A stretch of DNA of 5,582 nucleotides, taken from NCBI GenBank assembly GCA_028691155.1, contig JAQUZV010000166.1, forward strand, positions 1 through 5,582, in the 5' to 3' direction. The notes under the pieces are model-generated. The model did not search any database and had not been told where the DNA came from. It worked only from the letters and a program-made list of their open reading frames with translations. Origin of the DNA: Victivallales bacterium. GTDB lineage: Bacteria; Verrucomicrobiota; Lentisphaeria; Victivallales; SZUA-371. The first letter of the stretch is position 1; each line of letters opens with the position of its first letter. Shown piece by piece: positions 1 to 5,582 of the stretch. Both the position numbers and the translations under genes were made by a program.

Positions 1-1708
1 CCATCTGGTTCACGATCGGGGACTCGATCCCGATGTGGCGGTGGAAGTGGTCTGGCGTTCCAATGTCTTCACCACCCATACTCCGGTTCCGGCCGGGAAC
101 GAAGTTTTCGACATCGGGCTGGTCCGCCCCTATCTGGAGGCGATGAAAAAGGATGTCTGTGTGGATGTCGATCGCTTCATCAACTGGGGCGTGTCGATCG
201 ACATGCGCAATAAATCGCACGAAATATGTATGACCATTCTGGGGTTGCGGATGTCCAACTACTCCAACGGGGTCAGTCAACTGCACGGCCATGTGGCCCG
301 GGAGATGTGGAAACATCTCTGGCCCGGACGCAAGCTCGACGAAATTCCGATCACCCACATTACCAACGGCGTTCATCTGTCGTCGTGGATTGCGGAACGC
401 AACAAGATCATCTACGATCATTATCTCAATCCCGATTGGCTGGATTCGCCGGGGGATGCCAAGGTGGTGGAAAGCATCGATAATATTCCCGACGAAGAAC
501 TGTGGTATGCCCACGAAATGTGCCGCCAGTCGCTGGTTCGTCAGGCGCGGCAGCGGTTCAGGAAGCAGTTCAAGTTCCGCAATATTCATGTGCGGCAGGG
601 GGTGCAGAACAAAAATCTGCTGTCGGATGACGTGCTGACGGTTGGTTTTGCCCGGCGTTTCGCCACTTACAAACGGGCGACGTTGCTGCTGCGCGACAAG
701 GAACGGCTGAAGGCGTTGCTGACCGATCCCAAGCGTCCGATTCAGTTGATTTTCGCCGGGAAAGCCCATCCGGCCGATGATGCCGGCAAGAGTTTCATTC
801 AGCAGATTATTCAGTTTGCGGAAAATGAAAATCTGTCGCACCGGCTGGTTTTTCTGGAAGACTATGATATCGGATTGGCCCGGTATCTGGTTCAGGGCGT
901 GGATGTCTGGCTCAATACTCCGGCGCGGCCGCAGGAAGCCAGCGGCACCTCGGGGATGAAGGCTTCCATCAACGGCGTGCTCAACTGCAGTATTCTCGAC
1001 GGATGGTGGGACGAAGCCTATCGCGCCCATAGGAATGCCGGTTGGGCTATTACCAGCGGCGAACTGTTCGACAATGTGGAAGAGCGCGACAGCATGGAGG
1101 CTCAGGTGTTGTTTCATTTGCTGGAAAACGAGATTATTCCCTGTTTCTATGACCGGGCGGAGGGAGATATTCCCATACGCTGGGTCAAGATGATGAAGGA
1201 AGCGATCAAAATGGGGATCGGCAAATTTTCCAGCGGTCGCATGGTTGCCGAGTACAACAGTCGCTTTTATGGCGCCGGAGTCAGCTATTATGAAGAGTTG
1301 ATGGCGGATAACGCGGCGGCGGCAGTGCGGCTGGTTCAGGACAAGAATCGTTTCATTAAATATCTCGGGGCGGTGAAAGTGGTGCCGCCGACAATCGGCA
1401 ACGATATTTCCAACATGCATGTCGGCGATTCGCTGGTGTTGCATTCGGAAGTTTTTCTGGGGGAACTCAGTCCGGATGAAGTGGATGTGGAGATATATTA
1501 CGGACCGGTGGATGCCCAGAACAACATCGTCGGCAGCAACAGCGCGGTCATGAAACAGCTGGAAAACAAAGGCAACGGCAGTTACATCTACGAATGTGTG
1601 CTGGACTGCCGGATTCCGGGGCGTTTCGGTCTGACGGCCAGGGTGAAGCCATGCAGCGACACGTGGGAACACAGTGTGCCCGGATTTGTCAAATGGGCCG
1701 AAAACTGA
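1..1708 (+). CDS. glgP: Alpha-glucan (glycogen/maltodextrin) phosphorylase, GT35 family, 5'-truncated by window edge
   Basis: Cytoplasmic PLP enzyme that phosphorolyses terminal alpha-1,4-linked glucose of glycogen or maltodextrin to glucose-1-phosphate. The reading frame is open from base 2, and the bases before the GTG at 35 already encode family-like sequence (HLVHDRGLDPD), so that GTG is internal and the true start lies upstream. Family members are about 850 residues, so roughly 290 N-terminal residues, including any DUF3417 region, are missing. Numbering from the GTG at 35, visible motifs are THTPVPAG (14-21), SNGVSQLHG (77-85), THITNGVH (107-114), FARRFATYKR (205-214), FAGKAHPAD (240-248) and EASGTSGMK (301-309). 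By family alignment K309 (bases 959-961) is the lysine that forms the Schiff base with PLP. A beta-rich C-terminal segment from about residue 450 is typical of this short-form (TIGR02094-like) group rather than the E. coli/rabbit type. It ends at a TGA (1706-1708), 66 bases before glgA. Whether glycogen or maltodextrin is preferred cannot be read from sequence. Confidence 0.95.
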   Translation, partial: HLVHDRGLDPDVAVEVVWRSNVFTTHTPVPAGNEVFDIGLVRPYLEAMKKDVCVDVDRFINWGVSIDMRNKSHEICMTILGLRMSNYSNGVSQLHGHVAREMWKHLWPGRKLDEIPITHITNGVHLSSWIAERNKIIYDHYLNPDWLDSPGDAKVVESIDNIPDEELWYAHEMCRQSLVRQARQRFRKQFKFRNIHVRQGVQNKNLLSDDVLTVGFARRFATYKRATLLLRDKERLKALLTDPKRPIQLIFAGKAHPADDAGKSFIQQIIQFAENENLSHRLVFLEDYDIGLARYLVQGVDVWLNTPARPQEASGTSGMKASINGVLNCSILDGWWDEAYRAHRNAGWAITSGELFDNVEERDSMEAQVLFHLLENEIIPCFYDRAEGDIPIRWVKMMKEAIKMGIGKFSSGRMVAEYNSRFYGAGVSYYEELMADNAAAAVRLVQDKNRFIKYLGAVKVVPPTIGNDISNMHVGDSLVLHSEVFLGELSPDEVDVEIYYGPVDAQNNIVGSNSAVMKQLENKGNGSYIYECVLDCRIPGRFGLTARVKPCSDTWEHSVPGFVKWAEN

Positions 1709-1710
1709 CC

Positions 1711-1724
1711 CGGTGACCGGTGAC
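1711..1724. repeat. Short perfect tandem repeat (2 x CGGTGAC)
   Basis: Two abutting 7-base copies of CGGTGAC lie just after the glgP stop codon. A third TGAC overlaps the stop itself (1706-1709). The rest of the 66-base glgP-glgA gap has no stem-loop with a T tract and no clear promoter. The repeat may be chance or replication slippage; no function is assigned. Confidence 0.4.
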
Positions 1725-1760
1725 GTATGCCGCGCGAGAGTCGATAGTGCAGATATGGAA

Positions 1761-1767
1761 GAAAAGG
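1761..1767 (+). promoter_or_regulatory. Shine-Dalgarno site for glgA
   Basis: The purine-rich GAAAAGG ends 7 bases before the ATG at 1775. This spacing supports that ATG as the glgA start, and it places the conserved P-K-I-L-I-V-T-P-E strand at residues 11-19, as expected for GT5 synthases with a short leader. Confidence 0.6.
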
Positions 1768-1774
1768 CGAATAA

Positions 1775-3295
1775 ATGTTGAGTTATAACAGTGGTAGGAA
1801 GAATCCCAAGATTCTTATCGTCACCCCGGAAATAACGTATCTGCCGGATGGCATGGGTAACATGTCCAACCGGTTGAAGGCCAAAGCCGGCGGGCTGGCC
1901 GACGTGTCGGCTTCTTTGGTGGCGGCATTGTACAAACAGGGGGCCGATGTCCATGTGGCGCTGCCTCATTATCGCCGGATGTTCAATATTGACGTCGGCA
2001 AACTGATCAACAGCGAACTGCGGGTCTATGTGAGCCGACTGTCCAACAGCCGAATCCATCTGGCGGAAGACCGGGTTTTCTATTACCGCAACAGCGTGTA
2101 CAGCAATTACGCGGTGGACAGCTTCAAGCAGGCGCTGGCGTTTCAGCGGGAGGTTATCAACAACATCATTCCGCGCGTCAATCCGGATCTGATTCATTGC
2201 AACGACTGGATGACCGGTCTGATTCCGGCGCATGCCCGCCGGCTGGGAATCCCCTGCCTGTTCACCGTGCACAATATTCATACCCAGAAGATGACGCTGG
2301 AGCAGATTGAGGATCGCGGTATCGATGCGGCCGAATTCTGGAACTATCTCTATTATGACCGGCCGCCGTTCAATTACGAGGAGTCGCGGTCGAACAACCG
2401 GGTCGATCTGTTGTGCAGCGGTATTTTTGCGGCGCATTTCATCAATACGGTCAGTCCGACGTTCCTCAATGAAATCTGCGACGGCCGGCATGACTTTGTG
2501 CCGGACAACATCCGGCAGGAAATCATGGCCAAGAAGGCGGCCGGCTGCGCCAGCGGGATTCTCAACGCGCCAGACGATAGTTACGATCCGGCGACGGATC
2601 CCGATGTGGAATGCAACTATACCGCCGCGAATGTCTGGGACGGCAAACGCAAAAACAAAGTGGAATTTCAACGCAAGACCGGACTGGATGTCGATCCGGA
2701 AGCGCCGATCTTCTATTGGCCGTCGCGGTTGGATCCCATCCAGAAGGGATGTCAGCTGCTGGCGGAGATCATGTACGATGTGATCCATCAATATTGGGCG
2801 GACGGATTGCAGATTGCGATTGTCGCCAACGGTTCGTTCCAGTATTGGTTTCATGAAATTGCCCGGTTTCACGATATTTCCAATCGGGTGGCGGTGGTGG
2901 ATTTCGATGATAATCTGTCGCATCACGGCTATGCCGCGGCCGATTTCATGTTGATTCCGTCACGCTTCGAGCCGTGCGGACTGCCGCAGATGATCAGTCC
3001 GATTTATGGCACGCTGTCGATTGCCACCAACACCGGCGGGCTGCATGATACGGTGCATCCGCTCGATCTCGGGAACAACACCGGCAACGGCTTTGTCTTC
3101 AACGATTACGATGCCAATGCGCTGCACTGGGCGATCAACCAGGCGATGACGTTTTATCGGAATCCGCGTGCGGTGCGGGAACCGGTGTTGCAGCGTATTA
3201 TGACGGAAGCCAAAAAAATGTTCAATCACGAAGTGACGGCAAAACATTATATCGAAATCTATGAAACCATGCTGCAGCGGCCGCTGGTGCGCTGA
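1775..3295 (+). CDS. glgA: Glycogen synthase, GT5 family (glycogen/starch synthase)
   Basis: Cytoplasmic glucosyltransferase of 506 residues that adds glucose from a nucleotide sugar (ADP-glucose in typical bacterial GT5 enzymes) to the non-reducing end of alpha-1,4-glucan. The GT-B fold is visible. The N-terminal half carries K37-A-G-G-L, the CNDW segment at 142-145 and TVHN at 164-167 (H166 and N167 match E. coli H161 and N162). The C-terminal half carries SRLDPIQKG (317-325; R318 and K324 match R300 and K305), SRFEPCGL (396-403; E399 matches the key Glu E377) and NTGGLHDTV (419-427). It differs from E. coli GlgA in three places. About 12 extra residues lie between the first-strand glutamate (E19) and K37; one extra residue sits between R318 and K324; and the usual GILNG(V/I)D reads GILNAPDD (261-268). 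All catalytic positions are retained, so I expect an active enzyme. It lies between glgP and glgB in an apparent operon, 23 bases before glgB. Donor specificity is inferred from family only. Confidence 0.95.
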   Translation: MLSYNSGRKNPKILIVTPEITYLPDGMGNMSNRLKAKAGGLADVSASLVAALYKQGADVHVALPHYRRMFNIDVGKLINSELRVYVSRLSNSRIHLAEDRVFYYRNSVYSNYAVDSFKQALAFQREVINNIIPRVNPDLIHCNDWMTGLIPAHARRLGIPCLFTVHNIHTQKMTLEQIEDRGIDAAEFWNYLYYDRPPFNYEESRSNNRVDLLCSGIFAAHFINTVSPTFLNEICDGRHDFVPDNIRQEIMAKKAAGCASGILNAPDDSYDPATDPDVECNYTAANVWDGKRKNKVEFQRKTGLDVDPEAPIFYWPSRLDPIQKGCQLLAEIMYDVIHQYWADGLQIAIVANGSFQYWFHEIARFHDISNRVAVVDFDDNLSHHGYAAADFMLIPSRFEPCGLPQMISPIYGTLSIATNTGGLHDTVHPLDLGNNTGNGFVFNDYDANALHWAINQAMTFYRNPRAVREPVLQRIMTEAKKMFNHEVTAKHYIEIYETMLQRPLVR

Positions 3296-3301
3296 GCGGA
3301 C

Positions 3302-3310
3302 GGGGCGGAA
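3302..3310 (+). promoter_or_regulatory. Probable weak ribosome binding site for glgB
   Basis: The purine-rich GGGGCGGAA lies 8 bases before the ATG at 3319 in the 23-base glgA-glgB gap. It matches the anti-Shine-Dalgarno poorly. Two consecutive ATG codons (3319 and 3322) could serve as start; translational coupling from glgA is plausible given the short gap. Confidence 0.4.
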
Positions 3311-3318
3311 TAATAATT

Positions 3319-5349
3319 ATGATGCAAAAACATAGGGCCAACCGTACCCTGGCGCTGGCCGACGATGTTTATCTGCAGCCATATCGGGAGCAGTTGGCGG
3401 CGCGGCGGCGGCGGGTCGGAGCGATGGAGCGGCGGTTGACCGGCGGTCATGGTTCGCTGGCGGATTTCGCTTCCGGTCATGAGTTTTTCGGGTTGCACTT
3501 TCAGGGCAATTGCTGGGTTATTCGTGAATGGGCGCCCCATGCTGTCGCCATTTTCCTGATCGGTGATTGCACCGGATGGCGGGAATTGCCGGAATTCCGG
3601 TTCGAACGCATCAATGCCGAACAGGGATTTTGGGAGCTGCGGTTGTTACCGCACCTGCTGACGCATGGGATGCATTATCGCTTGCGGGTGCATTGGCATG
3701 ACGGGGCCGGCGACCGGATTCCTTCCTATTGCCGCCGGGTGGTTCAGGACCCGAAAACACAAATTTTTTCCGCCCAGGTCTGGCATCCGCAGCAACCATA
3801 CCGCTGGCGGCATGCGACTCCGCAACTGTCGGATAATGCCGTTTTGATTTACGAAGCCCATGTGGGCATGGCGATCGAGGAGGAGCGCGTCGGCACGTTT
3901 GGCGAGTTCCGCCGCAATATCCTGCCGCGTATCGCCGCATCGGGTTACGACACGGTACAGTTGATGGCGGTGATGGAACATCCTTACTATGGCTCCTTCG
4001 GTTATCATGTTTCCAGCTTTTTTGCGGTATCGTCGCGTTTTGGGACGCCGGAAGAGTTCAAGGAACTGGTCGATGCGGCCCATGGTTTGGGCTTGCGGGT
4101 GATTATCGATCTGATTCATTCGCATGCGGTGCGCAACGAGGTGGAAGGACTGGGGTCGTTCGACGGGACCAGGTACCAGTATTTTCATGACGGCGACCGG
4201 GGGGTTCACCGCGCCTGGGACTCATATTGTTTCAATTACGGCAAACCGGAGGTGGTGCATTTCCTGCTCTCCAACTGCCGCTTCTGGTTGGACGAATATC
4301 ATGTGGACGGCTTCCGTTTCGACGGCGTGACCAGTATGCTGTACCGGCATCACGGTCTGGGGTGTGCTTTTACCTCCTATGCCGATTATTTCACCGACGA
4401 GGTCGATGAAGAGGCGTTGACCTATCTGACGCTGGCGAACCGGGTGATTCATGCCGTACGTCCGGATGCGGTTACCGTGGCGGAGGATGTCAGCGGCATG
4501 CCCGGTTTGGGGGCGCCGGAAGAGCAGGGCGGGATCGGGTTCGATTATCGGTTGGCAATGGGCGTTACCGACTATTGGTTCAAGCTCTTCGACCAGCCCG
4601 ACGAAGCGTGGAGCATGGGGGGATTGTGGCATGAACTGACCAATCGCCGTCGCGACGAAAAGACCATCAGTTACGTGGAGTGCCACGATCAGGCGCTGGT
4701 CGGCGGCAAAACCATGGCGTTTCGGCTGATGGATGCCGAAATGTACTACAATATGCACGCCGGATCGCACAACCTGGTGGTGGATCGGGGTATGGCCCTG
4801 CATAAAATGGCGCGACTGGCAACGATCGCCGCCGCCGCCAACGGCTACCTTAATTTCATGGGCAATGAATTCGGTCATCCGGAATGGATCGATTTTCCCC
4901 GTGAAGACAACGGGTGGTCGTATCAGCATGCCCGGCGACTGTGGTATCTGGCCGACGCTCCGAATCTGCGTTACGGCGGTCTGGCGCGTTTTGACCGGGA
5001 GATGATCGGTTTGTTCCGACGGCATGAGTTGATTGCGCGGACGGTGCCGCAATTGCTGTATCGGCACGACGAACAGAAGATACTGGTGTTTGAACGCGGC
5101 GGGTTTTTCTTTTTCTTCAATTTTCATCCGACCCGTTCGTTCTCCGATTTTCCGGTGGAAACATTGCCGGGCGAATACGTGCTCGAACTGGATACGGATG
5201 CCGAACCGTTCGGCGGTTTCGGACGGATAGCGTCCCGACAGCATTACCTTACCCATGCGGAAATCCGGCAAAACCATATTCACCACTGCCTGCAGGTTTA
5301 TCTGCCGAGCCGAACGGCTCTGGTACTGCGCCGGTTGCCTCAAAAATAA
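3319..5349 (+). CDS. glgB: 1,4-alpha-glucan branching enzyme, GBE1-like (GH13_8 type)
   Basis: Cytoplasmic enzyme of 676 residues that cleaves an alpha-1,4 chain and transfers it to a 6-hydroxyl, making alpha-1,6 branches in glycogen. The N-terminal CBM48-like domain (about 55-150) contains REWAP (69-73) and IGDCTGW (81-87). The GH13 barrel follows, with YEAHVGM (178-184), YYGSFGYH (223-230) and region I D264-L-I-H-S-H269. The catalytic residues are nucleophile D335 in DGFRFDGVTSM, acid/base E389 in VAEDVSGMPGL and transition-state D457 in ECHDQALVGG. NEFGHPEW is at 516-523, and an all-beta C-terminal domain runs from about 590. From memory of the families, the sequence tracks human GBE1 and Bacteroides GlgB along its whole length (for example the QLMAVMEHPYYGSFGY and GFDYRLAM segments), and not E. 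coli GlgB, which has SHDE at region IV. The position before H456 is Cys, where GBE1 has Ser. The catalytic set is complete, so activity is expected. The gene is last in the apparent glgP-glgA-glgB operon. Either ATG at 3319 or 3322 may be used. Confidence 0.96.
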   Translation: MMQKHRANRTLALADDVYLQPYREQLAARRRRVGAMERRLTGGHGSLADFASGHEFFGLHFQGNCWVIREWAPHAVAIFLIGDCTGWRELPEFRFERINAEQGFWELRLLPHLLTHGMHYRLRVHWHDGAGDRIPSYCRRVVQDPKTQIFSAQVWHPQQPYRWRHATPQLSDNAVLIYEAHVGMAIEEERVGTFGEFRRNILPRIAASGYDTVQLMAVMEHPYYGSFGYHVSSFFAVSSRFGTPEEFKELVDAAHGLGLRVIIDLIHSHAVRNEVEGLGSFDGTRYQYFHDGDRGVHRAWDSYCFNYGKPEVVHFLLSNCRFWLDEYHVDGFRFDGVTSMLYRHHGLGCAFTSYADYFTDEVDEEALTYLTLANRVIHAVRPDAVTVAEDVSGMPGLGAPEEQGGIGFDYRLAMGVTDYWFKLFDQPDEAWSMGGLWHELTNRRRDEKTISYVECHDQALVGGKTMAFRLMDAEMYYNMHAGSHNLVVDRGMALHKMARLATIAAAANGYLNFMGNEFGHPEWIDFPREDNGWSYQHARRLWYLADAPNLRYGGLARFDREMIGLFRRHELIARTVPQLLYRHDEQKILVFERGGFFFFFNFHPTRSFSDFPVETLPGEYVLELDTDAEPFGGFGRIASRQHYLTHAEIRQNHIHHCLQVYLPSRTALVLRRLPQK

Positions 5350-5359
5350 GCGCGGCGAT

Positions 5360-5388
5360 TTTATTTTCCGGAAATATGGTGTTATATT
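5360..5388 (+). promoter_or_regulatory. Possible sigma-70-type promoter for the metH-like gene
   Basis: In the AT-rich 77-base gap after glgB, TATATT (5383-5388) matches the -10 consensus at five of six positions. TTTATT (5360-5365) lies 17 bases upstream as a poor -35 (three of six). A start point near 5395 would give a leader of about 30 bases. The AT-richness of the gap alone could produce such a match. Confidence 0.3.
5365..5374. promoter_or_regulatory. Perfect 10-bp palindrome TTTCCGGAAA (possible operator)
   Basis: TTTCCGGAAA is its own reverse complement and falls in the spacer between the possible -35 and -10 elements. It has no loop, so it is not a terminator stem. Its placement suits a dimeric regulator, but a single 10-bp palindrome can be chance. 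Confidence 0.25.
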
Positions 5389-5410
5389 GCCGATGTAACT
5401 TTTAACCTAC

Positions 5411-5417
5411 AGGAAAG
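5411..5417 (+). promoter_or_regulatory. Shine-Dalgarno site for the metH-like gene
   Basis: AGGAAAG lies 9 bases before the ATG at 5427. It is a good purine match at normal spacing and fixes the start of the downstream gene. Confidence 0.65.
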
Positions 5418-5426
5418 CCGGTTGGA

Positions 5427-5582
5427 ATGAACGACCTTTTAAAAGAAAAACTGCAGAATCAGATTGTTATTTTCGATGGCGCGATGGGAACGGAGATCTA
5501 TCGCCATAATTTCTTCATCAATAACTCCTTCGAGCAGTTGTGCCTGACGGCGCCGAAAGTCATCGGCGAAATTCACCGTCAA
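5427..5582 (+). CDS. metH: Homocysteine S-methyltransferase-domain protein, probably methionine synthase (3'-truncated by window edge)
   Basis: Only the first 52 codons are present; the frame runs off the right edge. The translation begins MNDLLKEKLQNQ and continues with IVIFDGAMGTEIY (13-25), the opening strand and glycine-rich loop of the homocysteine S-methyltransferase (Pfam S-methyl_trans) barrel. NSFEQLCLTAPKVIGEIH (33-50) follows and corresponds to the usual D/N-x-L-x-L-T-x-P-x-V-I-x-x-I-H stretch. In full-length MetH this barrel binds homocysteine and zinc and receives a methyl group from cobalamin; the zinc cysteines lie outside the window. A shorter stand-alone homocysteine or betaine methyltransferase would look the same here, so the symbol is tentative. 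It is separated from glgB by 77 bases with its own Shine-Dalgarno site and probably its own promoter. There is no evident functional link to glycogen metabolism. Confidence 0.8.
   Translation, partial: MNDLLKEKLQNQIVIFDGAMGTEIYRHNFFINNSFEQLCLTAPKVIGEIHRQ

Noticed and set aside
35..37. GTG at 35 as the true start of the phosphorylase
   Set aside because: The frame is open upstream to the window edge and encodes family-like residues, and starting at 35 would delete about a third of the enzyme.
2307..2783. Open frame (158 codons) on the + strand inside glgA
   Set aside because: It is out of frame with the conserved GT5 sequence, and its Arg/Ser/Ile-rich translation is typical of a frame-shifted shadow.
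3646..4209. Open frame (187 codons) on the - strand antisense to glgB
   Set aside because: Same shadow effect: composition-driven, no recognisable motifs, and fully inside a real gene.
5101..5125. T-rich run in glgB (coding Phe repeats) as a possible frameshift or terminator
   Set aside because: The frame continues through conserved NFHP sequence on the far side, the T runs are interrupted by C, and no stem precedes them.
4222..5343. Long open frame (373 codons) on the - strand antisense to glgB
   Set aside because: It lies wholly within the strongly conserved glgB frame. Its translation is rich in His, Arg, Gln and Pro with no recognisable domain, and it has no convincing start context. 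GC-biased third positions of the sense gene explain the lack of stops.
5343..5367. Inverted repeat AAAATAA / TTATTTT after glgB as a rho-independent terminator
   Set aside because: The 7-bp stem is A-T only with an 11-base loop and is not followed by a T tract, so it is too weak to call.
5350..5426. SAM or SAH riboswitch ahead of the metH-like gene
   Set aside because: The gap is only 77 bases, too short for a SAM-I aptamer plus expression platform, and I see no conserved core of the smaller SAM-II or SAH classes.

Overview
This window is a compact bacterial glycogen-metabolism locus followed by the start of a methionine-cycle gene, all on the + strand. From left to right it holds: the C-terminal two thirds of an alpha-glucan (glycogen/maltodextrin) phosphorylase, GlgP, open at the left edge; a complete GT5 glycogen synthase, GlgA (1775-3295); a complete 1,4-alpha-glucan branching enzyme, GlgB (3319-5349); and the first 52 codons of a homocysteine S-methyltransferase-domain protein, probably cobalamin-dependent methionine synthase MetH (5427 to the right edge). 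There are no RNA genes, mobile elements or CRISPR arrays that I can see.

The three glycogen genes have gaps of 66 and 23 bases, no convincing terminator between them and similar base composition, so they read as one operon. GlgA extends linear alpha-1,4-glucan from a nucleotide sugar, GlgB cuts and re-attaches chains to make alpha-1,6 branches, and GlgP shortens outer chains with phosphate to give glucose-1-phosphate. The nucleotide-sugar supplier (GlgC) and a debranching enzyme are not in the window. A 77-base gap containing a weak promoter-like stretch and a 10-bp palindrome separates glgB from the metH-like gene, which looks like a separate transcription unit.

The protein types are informative. 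The branching enzyme matches the GBE1-like (eukaryote and Bacteroides type, GH13_8) group rather than the E. coli GH13_9 type. The synthase has two departures from the E. coli GlgA pattern: an insertion before the K-x-G-G-L loop and one extra residue in the R-L-x-x-Q-K-G motif. The phosphorylase is the short-form, DUF3417-associated type. Usable Shine-Dalgarno sequences precede glgA and metH, which argues against Bacteroidetes. With the moderately GC-rich composition this makes a PVC-group bacterium (for example Lentisphaerae, Victivallis-like) my best guess, held with low confidence. No plainly new system is present; the interest lies in subfamily-level features of otherwise recognisable enzymes.
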